The position numbers and the translations under genes are program-made. 64,000 nucleotides of DNA. Origin: Rhodococcus wratislaviensis. GTDB taxonomy: Bacteria; Actinomycetota; Actinomycetes; Mycobacteriales; Mycobacteriaceae. The stretch covers positions 37,102 through 101,101 of the forward strand of contig NZ_UAUI01000015.1 of assembly GCF_900455735.1 (NCBI RefSeq), in the 5' to 3' direction. Under the pieces are notes generated by a model, which worked only from the letters and a program-made list of their open reading frames with translations, was not told where the DNA came from and made no database searches. This document shows, piece by piece, positions 38,617-45,797 of the stretch (its first letter is position 1; each line of letters opens with the position of its first letter).

Positions 38617-39278
38617 TGCGCGCTCGCCTGTCCGTCTTCCGGCGTCGTGTCAGCCGGAGGCAGGGGCAGCACGTCGCGGGCGCCTGGCGACCTGCGGACC
38701 GCCAGGACCCGCTGGAACACGGTGATGACGCTGCCGACCGACAGCAACCACATCGCGACATGAATCGCCCATGGGACTCCGAGCCCGGTCACCCCGGCGC
38801 CGACCAGCACGATGATCAGCCGATCGGGTCGTTCGATGAGTCCGCCGTCGGCGGACAGTCCACTCGCCTCGGCGCGCGCCTTGGCGTACGAGATCACCTG
38901 GGAGGTGACGAGGCACAGCAGAGTCGCGATCAGCAGCGGCTTGCTGTTCTCGTGGTAGACCGCCCACCAGGCGAGACCGGCGAAGATCGCACCGTCGGCC
39001 ACCCGGTCGCAGGTGGCGTCGAGAACGGCGCCGTACCGGGTTCCGCCGCCGCGGGCGCGGGCCATGGCACCGTCGAGCATGTCGAACATGACGAACAGCC
39101 AGATGAACATCGCTCCCCAGAACAGATGTCCGCTGGGAAACAGCGTGACCGCACCGGCCACGGTCGCCACGGTGCCGATGACGGTGACGGAATCGGGAGT
39201 GAGCCCCGTCTTGACCAGGGCCTTCCCCAACGGCGCCGTCACCTTGGACACGGATGCCCGTCCGAAGAAGCTCAGCAC
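38613..39278 (-). CDS. pgsA: phosphatidylinositol phosphate synthase (CDP-alcohol phosphatidyltransferase)
   Basis: A 221-residue multi-helix membrane enzyme that joins CDP-diacylglycerol to inositol 1-phosphate. The CDP-alcohol motif is complete (DMLDGAMARARGGGTRYGAV followed by LDATCD). The context with patA and pimA identifies it as the PIP synthase rather than the glycerol version. A short C-terminal tail is acidic. It lies 79 bases downstream of the HIT gene in the same operon. Confidence 0.94.
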   Translation of the reverse strand: MLSFFGRASVSKVTAPLGKALVKTGLTPDSVTVIGTVATVAGAVTLFPSGHLFWGAMFIWLFVMFDMLDGAMARARGGGTRYGAVLDATCDRVADGAIFAGLAWWAVYHENSKPLLIATLLCLVTSQVISYAKARAEASGLSADGGLIERPDRLIIVLVGAGVTGLGVPWAIHVAMWLLSVGSVITVFQRVLAVRRSPGARDVLPLPPADTTPEDGQASAQ

Positions 39279-39357
39279 CTCTCCACCCCGTTCTTCACTT
39301 CCTGCCAGGAACCCCGAACGCGTGAGTCAGCGACTCGCGCGTCATTCATCTATCGAG

Positions 39358-39942
39358 TCATTCATTCCAGGCCTTCGCCAGCAGCCCCCGGGTCTCGCGC
39401 AGCAACTGCGGCATGACCTTGACCCCGGCGAGGACCGTGATGAAGTTCGCGTCCCCGCCCCACCGCGGAACGATGTGCTGATGCAGGTGCTCGGCGAGCG
39501 AACCGCCTGCCGCCGCACCGAGATTGAGGCCGACATTGAACCCGTCCGGCCGCGACACCCGCTTGATCACCCGCAGGGCCTGCTGGGTGAACGACATCAA
39601 CTCGGCGCTTTCCTCTTCCGTCAGGTCTTCCAGCGCCGCGACCTTGCGGTAGGGAACGACCATCAGGTGCCCCGGGTTGTACGGGTACAGGTTGAGGACC
39701 GCGTAGACGTGCTCACCCCGGGCGACGATCAACCCGTCCTCGTCGTCCATCTTCGGGATGTCGATGAACGGCTCGTTCGGGGTGTCCCGCGACTTCGGCG
39801 CCTCGGCGATGTACGACATGCGGTGCGGCGACCAGATCCGCTGGAGGTGATCGGGTTCGCCGGGGCCGCGGTCGACGAGGCGGCCGGGGCCGCCGAGCAT
39901 CTCGTCGGCCGTCACGTCGTCACCTCCGGTCATGTGCGTCAC
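39358..39942 (-). CDS. HIT-domain diadenosine tetraphosphate phosphorylase-like protein
   Basis: A 194-residue HIT protein with the HxHxH motif in [16 protein letters not shown] and the conserved [14 protein letters not shown] segment. The mycobacterial counterpart in this position (Rv2613c) was characterised as an Ap4A phosphorylase, which degrades diadenosine tetraphosphate formed by synthetases such as ThrS. The GTG start overlaps the thrS stop. Confidence 0.92.
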   Translation of the reverse strand: MTHMTGGDDVTADEMLGGPGRLVDRGPGEPDHLQRIWSPHRMSYIAEAPKSRDTPNEPFIDIPKMDDEDGLIVARGEHVYAVLNLYPYNPGHLMVVPYRKVAALEDLTEEESAELMSFTQQALRVIKRVSRPDGFNVGLNLGAAAGGSLAEHLHQHIVPRWGGDANFITVLAGVKVMPQLLRETRGLLAKAWNE

Positions 39943-41996
39943 CCTTCCTTACCGGGTTGCAGCAGTTCCGCCGTCGGCGAGGCGTTCTCGCGGCGACCGA
40001 TCCAGTCGGTGACGATGCGCACGGCGTCGTCCACGGGCACACCGTTGACCTGGGTGCCGTCCCGGAATCGGAAGCTGACGGCGCCCGCCTCGACGTCGCG
40101 CGCACCCGCCAGCAACATGAACGGCACCTTCTGCGCCGTGTTGTTGAAGATCTTCTTCTGCATGCGGTCGTCACTCGCGTCGACCTCGGCGCGGATACCG
40201 GCCGCCTTCAGCCGCTTCACCACGTCGAAGAGGTGATCGGCGAACGTCTCGGCCACCGGGATGCCGACCACCTGGACGGGCGCCAGCCACGCCGGGAACG
40301 CACCCGCGTAGTGCTCGGTGAGCACGCCGAAGAACCGTTCGATGGAACCGAACAGGGCCCGGTGGATCATGACCGGACGCTGCTTGGTGCCGTCGGTGGC
40401 CGTGTACTCGAGGTCGAAACGCTCCGGCAAGTTGAAGTCCAGCTGAATGGTCGACATCTGCCAGGTGCGGCCCAGGGCGTCCTGCACCTGCACCGAGATC
40501 TTCGGTCCGTAGAACGCGGCGCCGCCCGGATCGGGAACGAGGTTCAGCCCCGACGATTCCGCGACCTCGGCGAGTGTCGCCGTCGCCTCCTCCCACACGG
40601 CGTCGTCGCCGACGAACTTGTCCGGGTTCTTGGTGGACAGCTCGAGGTAGAAGTCGTCGAGTCCGTAGTCCTTCAGCAGTCCGAGGACGAACTGCAGGGT
40701 GGTCGCCAGTTCGTCGCGCATCTGCTCGCGGGTGCAGTAGATGTGCGCGTCGTCCTGCGTCATGCCGCGCACACGCGTGAGTCCGTGAACCACACCCGAC
40801 TTCTCGTACCGGTACACCGAACCGAACTCGAAGAGCCGCAACGGCAGTTCTCGGTACGACCGGCCGCGGGAGCGGAAGATCAGGTTGTGCATCGGGCAGT
40901 TCATCGGCTTGAGGTAGTAGTCCTGGCCCGGCTTGCGCACGGTGCCGTCCTCGTTCAGCTCCTCGTCGATGTGCATCGCCGGGAACATGCCGTCGCGGTA
41001 CCAATCCAGGTGACCCGACACCTCGTAGAGGTGCCCCTTGGTGATGTGTGGGGTATTGACGAACTCGTACCCCTCCTCGACATGACGCTTGCGGGAGTAG
41101 TCCTCCATCTCGGTGCGGATGATCCCGCCCCGCGGATGGAACACGGGCAGTCCGGAGCCGAGCTCGTCGGGGAAGCTGAACAGGTCGAGTTCCGACCCCA
41201 GCTTGCGGTGGTCGCGACGCTCGGCCTCGGCGAGCAGTTCCAGGTGCTGATCCTGTGCCTCCGCCGACTCCCACGCGGTGCCGTAGATGCGCTGGAGATC
41301 GGCATTGTCCTGGTTGCCACGCCAGTACGCCGCCGAGCTGCGGGTGAGCTTGAACGCCGGGATGTGCTTGGTAGTGGGGATGTGCGGGCCGCGGCACAGG
41401 TCTCCCCACACCTTCTCGCCGGTCCGCGGGTCCAGGTTGTCGTAGATGGTGAGCTCGTTGCCGCCCACTTCCATGATCTCCGGATCGTCGATTCCCGACT
41501 TGTCGTCGATGAGTTCGAGCTTGAAGGGCTCCTTCGCCAGCTCGGAGCGGGCCTCCTCGAGCGACTCGACGACGCGACGGGAGAACCGCTGTGACCCCTT
41601 GATGATCTTCTTCATCCGCTTCTCGAGGCTCGCGAGGTCCTCGGGGGTGAACGGGCGATCGACGGCGAAGTCGTAGTAGAAGCCGTCCTTGATCGGCGGG
41701 CCGATGCCCAGCTTGGCTTCGGGGAATTCCTGCTGGACGGCCTGCGCGAGCACGTGGGCCGCCGAGTGGCGGATGACGCTGCGGCCGTCGTCGGTATTCG
41801 CCGCGACCGGCTCGACCTCGACGTCGGCGTCGGGCACCCAGGACAGGTCCTTGAGCTGGCCCTCCGCGTCACGGACCACGACGACGACGTCCGGGCCCTT
41901 GCTCGGGTAGCCGGCCTCCCGAACCGCTGTACCGGCCGTAGTCCCCGCGGGCACCCGGACGAGGGCGGCTGGGGCGGCGGATGCGGGGGTGCTCAC
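39939..41996 (-). CDS. thrS: threonyl-tRNA synthetase
   Basis: A 685-residue class II synthetase. In order it has a TGS-like N-terminal domain, an editing domain with [12 protein letters not shown], a catalytic core with the zinc Cys in [11 protein letters not shown] and DDAHIYC, motif 3 in [13 protein letters not shown], and an anticodon-binding domain ([20 protein letters not shown]). A GTG start has AGGAG upstream. It heads the thrS-HIT-pgsA-patA-pimA-nudix operon. The 95-base leader is too short for a T-box and none was seen. Confidence 0.97.
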   Translation of the reverse strand: MSTPASAAPAALVRVPAGTTAGTAVREAGYPSKGPDVVVVVRDAEGQLKDLSWVPDADVEVEPVAANTDDGRSVIRHSAAHVLAQAVQQEFPEAKLGIGPPIKDGFYYDFAVDRPFTPEDLASLEKRMKKIIKGSQRFSRRVVESLEEARSELAKEPFKLELIDDKSGIDDPEIMEVGGNELTIYDNLDPRTGEKVWGDLCRGPHIPTTKHIPAFKLTRSSAAYWRGNQDNADLQRIYGTAWESAEAQDQHLELLAEAERRDHRKLGSELDLFSFPDELGSGLPVFHPRGGIIRTEMEDYSRKRHVEEGYEFVNTPHITKGHLYEVSGHLDWYRDGMFPAMHIDEELNEDGTVRKPGQDYYLKPMNCPMHNLIFRSRGRSYRELPLRLFEFGSVYRYEKSGVVHGLTRVRGMTQDDAHIYCTREQMRDELATTLQFVLGLLKDYGLDDFYLELSTKNPDKFVGDDAVWEEATATLAEVAESSGLNLVPDPGGAAFYGPKISVQVQDALGRTWQMSTIQLDFNLPERFDLEYTATDGTKQRPVMIHRALFGSIERFFGVLTEHYAGAFPAWLAPVQVVGIPVAETFADHLFDVVKRLKAAGIRAEVDASDDRMQKKIFNNTAQKVPFMLLAGARDVEAGAVSFRFRDGTQVNGVPVDDAVRIVTDWIGRRENASPTAELLQPGKEG

Positions 41997-42091
41997 GGCG
42001 ATGTTCTCCTAGGTGAGGTGTGCGGTGCAGACATGGTGAATGTGCCAGCCCATGTTATCGGCCCAGCAGTCACACCCAACCATGCGTCCGG

Positions 42092-42565
42092 CTAGAGCGG
42101 GCTCTCCAGCCACGGGTAGTCGAGACCGATCCACGTTCCGACGAGACCGAACGTCCCGAGCAACCACAGCGTGGCGAGGACGACGGCACACGTCAGCAGC
42201 GCGCCCGCCCCCTTGACCACCAGCGACTGCCGCGAGAACCAGTCCATGAACTTGTCGTACCGCTGCCGCGCGTAGTGCAGCAGCCGGTGGGCCCACGCGA
42301 ACTCGGACGCGAGAATTCCGAGCCCCGCGAACACGATCAACCAGCCGGGGCCGGGGTAGGGAATCGCGACGATGCCCGCGGCCAGCACGAGTGCGCCGAT
42401 CACCCCCACCGCGATGCGGTACGCCAGGTTGAGGCTCGGCCGCGCGGCGATGTGTGCTCGCCACCGACGCCAGCGGCTCTCCGCTTCCTGGAACGGCGAC
42501 AGATCCGAGTCGTCCACGTCCACGTTCTCGGGCGCGGGTCCCGGCCGAGCTTCTCCGCTAGTCAC
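42092..42565 (-). CDS. TIGR02611/PGPGW-type membrane protein
   Basis: A 157-residue protein with three hydrophobic segments. The family motif IPYPGPGWLIVFAGLGILAS lies in the second one. It is common upstream of thrS in actinobacteria. The function is unknown. It runs in the same direction as thrS, about 95 bases before it, and may share the promoter. Confidence 0.85.
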   Translation of the reverse strand: MTSGEARPGPAPENVDVDDSDLSPFQEAESRWRRWRAHIAARPSLNLAYRIAVGVIGALVLAAGIVAIPYPGPGWLIVFAGLGILASEFAWAHRLLHYARQRYDKFMDWFSRQSLVVKGAGALLTCAVVLATLWLLGTFGLVGTWIGLDYPWLESPL

Positions 42566-42629
42566 CAGTCCACCCTACCGACCGCGACCTGCGGCGGCGC
42601 GCCGTCGCACCGCCGCAGTCGCACGCGGG

Positions 42630-43835
42630 TCATCCCTTGACGCAGACGACCTGGCGCAGGTGGGCCACGACCTCGACGAGATCGGCCTGCGCTTCGATCA
42701 CCTGCTCGATGTCCTTGTAGGCGCCGGGGATCTCGTCGATCACGCCCGCGTCCTTGCGCGATTCGACTCCGGACGTCTGCCGCACGAGGTCGTCGACGGT
42801 GAAACGCTTCTTCGCCTTCGTACGGCTCATCGTCCGGCCCGCCCCGTGCGACGCCGAATTGAAGGACAGCTCGGAGCCCAGGCCCCGCACCACGTAGGAA
42901 CCGGTGCCCATGGAGCCGGGGATGAGTCCGAGATCACCCCGCCCGGCCCGGATCGCGCCCTTGCGGGTGACGAGCATCGGCTCACCGTCGATGACCTCCT
43001 CCGACACATAGTTGTGGTGGCAGGAGATCGGCTCGTCGAACCGCACCGGCCTGCCGGGGAGGGCCTGCCGGAACGCCTGCATCACCAGCGTGAGCATGAC
43101 GGCACGGTTGCGGGCTGCGTACTCCTGCGCCCACGTCAGGTCGTGGCGGTACGCGTCCATCTCCTTACTGCCTGCGAGGAACACCGCCAGATCGCGATCG
43201 ACCAGCCGCTGGTTGTGCGGCAGCGCCCGCGCCACCGCGATGTGCCGCTCCGCCAGTTCCTTGCCTATGTTGCGCGACCCGGAGTGGAGCATCAGCCAGA
43301 CCTCGTCGGCGTCGGACAGGCACACCTCGATGAAATGGTTGCCGCCGCCGAGGGTGCCGATCTGCTTCATCGCCTTGGATTCGCGGGGCTGAACGCCGGA
43401 ATGCAGGTCACCGAAGTCCTGCCAGAAGCGGTGCCATCCCTTCTTCACTCCCCCGGCGTCCGCGACATCCAGTGCCCCGACGTTCACCGCACGCTCGTGC
43501 ATGGCGAACCCGACCGGCACCGCACGCTCGATCCGCGACCGCATCGACCGCAGGCTGTCGGGCAGATCGCTCGCGGTCACATCGGTCCGGACCGCCGTCA
43601 TTCCGCACCCGATGTCGACGCCGACCGCCGCCGGGGCGACCGCCTCCCGCATCGCGATGACGGAACCGACCGTCGCGCCCTTGCCCACGTGGACGTCGGG
43701 CATGACCCGCACCCCGTGTACCCACGGCAAGTCGGCCATGTTCCGCAGCTGCTGCAACGCAGCCTGCTCGATGGTCCACTCTTCCGCCCACATCAAGGTG
43801 GGCGCGGTGGTGCCTTCCAGCCTCACGGGGAACAT
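42630..43835 (-). CDS. rtcB: RtcB-type RNA ligase
   Basis: A 401-residue GTP-dependent 3'-5' RNA ligase that joins 2',3'-cyclic phosphate or 3'-phosphate RNA ends to 5'-OH ends. The metal ligands are visible in VGVDIGCGMTAV, GGGNHFIE, HSGSRNIGK and CHHNYV. The guanylylated His lies in SASHGAGRTMSR. No rtcA, rtcR or archease gene is next to it. It sits directly beside the tRNA cluster (152 bases from tRNA-Val), which fits a tRNA or RNA repair role but may be coincidental. Confidence 0.94.
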   Translation of the reverse strand: MFPVRLEGTTAPTLMWAEEWTIEQAALQQLRNMADLPWVHGVRVMPDVHVGKGATVGSVIAMREAVAPAAVGVDIGCGMTAVRTDVTASDLPDSLRSMRSRIERAVPVGFAMHERAVNVGALDVADAGGVKKGWHRFWQDFGDLHSGVQPRESKAMKQIGTLGGGNHFIEVCLSDADEVWLMLHSGSRNIGKELAERHIAVARALPHNQRLVDRDLAVFLAGSKEMDAYRHDLTWAQEYAARNRAVMLTLVMQAFRQALPGRPVRFDEPISCHHNYVSEEVIDGEPMLVTRKGAIRAGRGDLGLIPGSMGTGSYVVRGLGSELSFNSASHGAGRTMSRTKAKKRFTVDDLVRQTSGVESRKDAGVIDEIPGAYKDIEQVIEAQADLVEVVAHLRQVVCVKG

Positions 43836-43945
43836 GGGACTCAGTCCTTCGATAGCGGATCACCCGGGAATTCGGCCGGCTGAGTTCATTGTCCGCCGCG
43901 CCGGAGAGCCGGAACAACCGATTATTCGGGTGCGCCACACGAAAA

Positions 43946-43979
43946 AAGAGGGCGTTTCCGATTTCGGAAACGCCCTCTT
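43946..43979 (-). terminator. classic Rho-independent terminator after tRNA-Val(CAC)
   Basis: Arms AAGAGGGCGTTTCCGA (43946-43961) and its complement (43964-43979) form a tight hairpin. On the minus strand it is followed by a run of six U, an unusually canonical terminator for this genome. It lies 9 bases past the tRNA on that strand. Confidence 0.92.
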
Positions 43980-43987
43980 CTTCTCTG

Positions 43988-44059
43988 TGGTCCCGGCTGG
44001 GATCGAACCAGCGACCTCCCCGGTGTGAACGGGACGCTCTTCCACTGAGCCACGGGACC
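43988..44059 (-). tRNA. tRNA-Val (anticodon CAC)
   Basis: A 72-nt cloverleaf on the minus strand. The acceptor stem is GGTCCCG/CGGGACC with discriminator A, the anticodon loop TTCACAC reads CAC, and the T-arm is GCTGGTTCGATCCCAGC. CCA is not encoded. It is divergent from the five-tRNA array, with its own terminator. Confidence 0.96.
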
Positions 44060-44224
44060 GAAGCGCGCCAAACACTCGCGCTCGAACGAGTTGGAACATT
44101 AACACGACCGAGCGGCCGAACGAAAATCACGTCGCTGGGATTCGTGTCGACCCTTGCCCGCGGCACACCCGCGACCCGGCGTCGTTCATGCGTAGTTCAC
44201 CGTCTGATGCCTTGACCTGCAGAT

Positions 44225-44284
44225 TTGTAACTATCGCGGATGGTCGGCTAATGTTCTCAACCGCACCACGGAGAACATTCTCCG
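44225..44284 (+). promoter_or_regulatory. candidate promoter of tRNA array with overlapping inverted repeats
   Basis: A -35-like TTGTAA (44225-44230) and a -10-like TAATGT (44249-44254) are 18 bases apart. The stretch after the -10 holds two overlapping repeats: ATGTTCTC/GAGAACAT (44251-44258 and 44271-44278) and CGGAGAA-CA-TTCTCCG (44269-44284). They share the GAGAA half-site, so only one hairpin can form at a time. They could also be a repressor site. Confidence 0.5.
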
Positions 44285-44301
44285 CGAGTTACACGGTGCA
44301 T

Positions 44302-44374
44302 GCGGACGTGGCGCAGCTGGTAGCGCACAACCTTGCCAAGGTTGGGGTCGCGGGTTCGAATCCCGTCGTCCGCT
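44302..44374 (+). tRNA. tRNA-Gly (anticodon GCC), copy 1
   Basis: A 73-nt cloverleaf. Acceptor GCGGACG/CGTCCGC with discriminator T, anticodon loop TTGCCAA (GCC), T-loop GTTCGAATC. The gene is repeated base for base at 44620-44692. CCA is not encoded. Confidence 0.97.
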
Positions 44375-44398
44375 CGAGAGGTTGGACTCAACCTTCGC

Positions 44399-44469
44399 GG
44401 TGGAGTGGCCGAGTGGTGAGGCAACGGCCTGCAAAGCCGTGCACACGGGTTCGATTCCCGTCTCCACCT
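44399..44469 (+). tRNA. tRNA-Cys (anticodon GCA)
   Basis: A 71-nt cloverleaf. Acceptor GGTGGAG/CTCCACC with discriminator T, anticodon loop CTGCAAA (GCA), T-arm ACGGGTTCGATTCCCGT. It lies 24 bases after the first tRNA-Gly in the same array. Confidence 0.97.
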
Positions 44470-44470
44470 C

Positions 44471-44542
44471 GCGCGATTAGCTCAGCGGGAGAGCGCTTCC
44501 CTGACACGGAAGAGGTCACTGGTTCAATCCCAGTATCGCGCA
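44471..44542 (+). tRNA. tRNA-Val (anticodon GAC), copy 1
   Basis: A 72-nt cloverleaf. Acceptor GCGCGAT/ATCGCGC with discriminator A, anticodon loop CTGACAC (GAC), T-arm CACTGGTTCAATCCCAGT. It begins 1 base after tRNA-Cys, so the two are processed from one transcript. Confidence 0.97.
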
Positions 44543-44619
44543 CCGAGATAGATGATAGATGTACGACTGTTTTACTTGCTCGACCAGTGAGGCCCGCCAG
44601 GACGGGGGCTTTCACGAAT

Positions 44620-44692
44620 GCGGACGTGGCGCAGCTGGTAGCGCACAACCTTGCCAAGGTTGGGGTCGCGGGTTCGAATCCCGTCGTCCGCT
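44620..44692 (+). tRNA. tRNA-Gly (anticodon GCC), copy 2
   Basis: Identical over 73 nt to the gene at 44302-44374. It follows a 77-base spacer after tRNA-Val copy 1. The duplication includes the tRNA body but not its flanks. Confidence 0.97.
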
Positions 44693-44708
44693 CTCTTCTT
44701 TTCATCCC

Positions 44709-44780
44709 GCGCGATTAGCTCAGCGGGAGAGCGCTTCCCTGACACGGAAGAGGTCACTGGTTCAATCCCAGTATCGCGCA
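44709..44780 (+). tRNA. tRNA-Val (anticodon GAC), copy 2
   Basis: Identical over 72 nt to the gene at 44471-44542. The next three bases happen to be CCA (44781-44783), unlike the first copy, where they are CCG. It is the last tRNA of the array and is followed by a strong terminator. Confidence 0.97.
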
Positions 44781-44806
44781 CCAGTTCACTCTCAACCGAA
44801 CAGTTC

Positions 44807-44849
44807 ACGACAGTTCAGCCCCGGTCATCGACCGGGGCTGAACTGTCGT
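44807..44849. terminator. terminator after tRNA array, 19-bp perfect stem
   Basis: Arms 44807-44825 and 44831-44849 (ACGACAGTTCAGCCCCGGT and its complement) enclose a 5-base loop, CATCG. The hairpin serves the tRNA array from the left and the convergent LeuA-domain gene, which ends at 44857, from the right. Confidence 0.92.
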
Positions 44850-44856
44850 TCCGGGT

Positions 44857-45345
44857 TCAGGCAGGCTGGAGCCGGTTGGCGCCGGCGATCATTGCGCGCA
44901 AAGTCGATTCTGTGTGGGATTCGCCGATTCCCATCGCCCAGAGGCGGATGCCGGCGCGCTCGCAGAGCAGGAATGTCGCGGTGCGGTGCCCGATCTCGTG
45001 CTGATGAAACGACAGGATCTCCATCGCACACCCCGCGTCGTACAGCATCGAGGTCATGGCGGCCACCGGGCCGGGAGCGCTCGCAGCGGTCTGGCAGATC
45101 GATTCGCCGATACCGAGTGTCGCTTCGAAATCCCACATTCCGGGGCCGGTCTTCGTTTCCGACCAACTGCCCAGACGGAACGGTCCGCTGGACGGCGCGT
45201 AGACGGCTTCGAACGCGGACCATGCCATTCCGGCGGATTCGTTGCGGAGTTCCCGCGGCAGCGACTTGCCGTAGCGCGCGGCGAACGGGTCGGCGGCCGG
45301 GGTCGAGGAGGGAAAAGATGAAGCGAAAGAAGTGTTGGTACTCAT
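44857..45345 (-). CDS. stand-alone LeuA allosteric (dimerisation) domain protein
   Basis: A 162-residue protein matching only the C-terminal regulatory domain of 2-isopropylmalate synthase: GPVAAMTSMLYDAGCAMEIL, then a strand and the end pattern LWAMGIGESHTESTLRAMIA followed by GANRL. In LeuA this domain binds leucine for feedback inhibition. The catalytic TIM barrel is absent and there is no room for it upstream. The N-terminus (residues about 15-70) is Ser/Pro-rich and carries a tryptophan-containing segment. The start at 45345 has AGGAAG upstream. A branched-chain leader peptide precedes it. It may regulate or form mixed complexes with LeuA, or act as a leucine sensor. Confidence 0.8.
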   Translation of the reverse strand: MSTNTSFASSFPSSTPAADPFAARYGKSLPRELRNESAGMAWSAFEAVYAPSSGPFRLGSWSETKTGPGMWDFEATLGIGESICQTAASAPGPVAAMTSMLYDAGCAMEILSFHQHEIGHRTATFLLCERAGIRLWAMGIGESHTESTLRAMIAGANRLQPA

Positions 45346-45371
45346 TCTCGTGGTCTTCCTGAAAGAAGGGA

Positions 45372-45429
45372 GGACCAACGCGTAGCTCAACGACCCGCAG
45401 CGAGGGGTCGGTCCGTATCAGACCCCGCT
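45372..45429 (-). promoter_or_regulatory. candidate ribosome-mediated attenuator (mutually exclusive hairpins)
   Basis: Downstream of the leader peptide stop, segment 45404-45409 can pair either with 45421-45426, within the arms AGCGAGGGGTC (45399-45409) and GACCCCGCT (45421-45429), or with CGACCC (45391-45396). A further GGACC/GGTCC pair (45372-45376 with 45410-45414) could extend the second fold. No U-run is seen, so control may be through Rho or through access of the ribosome-binding site. Confidence 0.5.
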
Positions 45430-45459
45430 ACGGCGGAGAACTACGAGAATGCGCTGCAT
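45418..45459 (-). CDS. leader peptide MQRILVVLRRSGV, branched-chain amino acid rich
   Basis: A 13-residue reading frame starting with ATG at 45459 and ending in TGA at 45418-45420. The centre is Ile-Leu-Val-Val-Leu followed by Arg-Arg, a layout like the ilvB/leuA leader peptides of corynebacteria and mycobacteria. The ATG is 7 bases downstream of a -10 box, so the mRNA would be leaderless. It lies 72 bases before the LeuA-domain gene. Stalling at Ile/Leu/Val codons would decide which downstream hairpin forms. The peptide is too short for normal gene calling. Confidence 0.75.
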   Translation of the reverse strand: MQRILVVLRRSGV

Positions 45460-45466
45460 GGATCAC

Positions 45467-45496
45467 ACTGTAAGCGACAACCGTCCGCAGAGACAA
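45467..45496 (-). promoter_or_regulatory. promoter of leader peptide and LeuA-domain gene
   Basis: On the minus strand TTGTCT (45496-45491) and TACAGT (45472-45467) are separated by 18 bases. The ATG of the leader peptide begins 8 bases past the -10, matching a leaderless start. Confidence 0.7.
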
Positions 45497-45565
45497 CCCC
45501 CGGTTCACCTGTCGCACGCCCGACCACCGGTGACGGGCGGGTGACGAAATCGTTACCGCTGCCTC

Positions 45566-45594
45566 TGGAACGTGAGGAATTCCTCATGTATCGT
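45566..45594 (+). promoter_or_regulatory. promoter of 6C-type RNA with 14-bp palindrome in the spacer
   Basis: A -35-like TGGAAC (45566-45571) and a -10-like TATCGT (45589-45594) are 17 bases apart and place the start close to 45600. The spacer holds the perfect palindrome TGAGGAATTCCTCA (45573-45586), an ideal repressor site between the two promoter boxes. Confidence 0.55.
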
Positions 45595-45599
45595 CGAAC

Positions 45600-45672
45600 T
45601 TGCCATCCACCCCCCCGATGGCAATGAGCCCCAGCCATGACCCCCCATCCAAGGCTGGGGCTCAGTCTTGTT
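45600..45672 (+). ncRNA. 6C RNA (two hairpins with C-rich loops)
   Basis: The first hairpin, TTGCCATC (45600-45607) with GATGGCAA (45617-45624), has a loop with seven C. The second, TGAGCCCCAGCC (45625-45636) with GGCTGGGGCTCA (45653-45664), has a loop with six C and is followed by a U-rich GTCTTGTT. Two adjacent hairpins, each with at least six C in the loop, define the actinobacterial 6C RNA class. Its mycobacterial members are abundant stationary-phase or stress RNAs whose C-rich loops pair with G-rich mRNA starts. The second hairpin probably doubles as terminator. Confidence 0.85.
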
Positions 45673-45748
45673 CCGGGCACCTCACGCACCGCGCGCATCA
45701 GGACATTTCGCCCGCCTGTTCGGAGAACGCTGCACATCCCCGCAAAGT

Positions 45749-45779
45749 ATTGGACACTCGTCCAATCGATTGGATGTCC
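45749..45779. promoter_or_regulatory. inverted repeat upstream of MFS gene, probable operator
   Basis: ATTGGAC-ACTC-GTCCAAT (45749-45766) is a perfect 7-base inverted repeat. A further partial copy, ATTGGA-TGTCC (45769-45779), follows directly. This is the usual spacing of a TetR- or MarR-type operator, 19-49 bases before the transporter start. The regulator is not adjacent. Confidence 0.55.
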
Positions 45780-45797
45780 ACTACCGAAGGCCGACCC

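Noticed and set aside
41997..42091. T-box or other tRNA-sensing leader before thrS
   Set aside because: Only 95 bases are available and no T-box sequence or specifier stem is visible.
44781..44783. Encoded CCA end on the last tRNA-Val
   Set aside because: The other tRNAs here, including the identical copy, lack it, so this is most likely chance.
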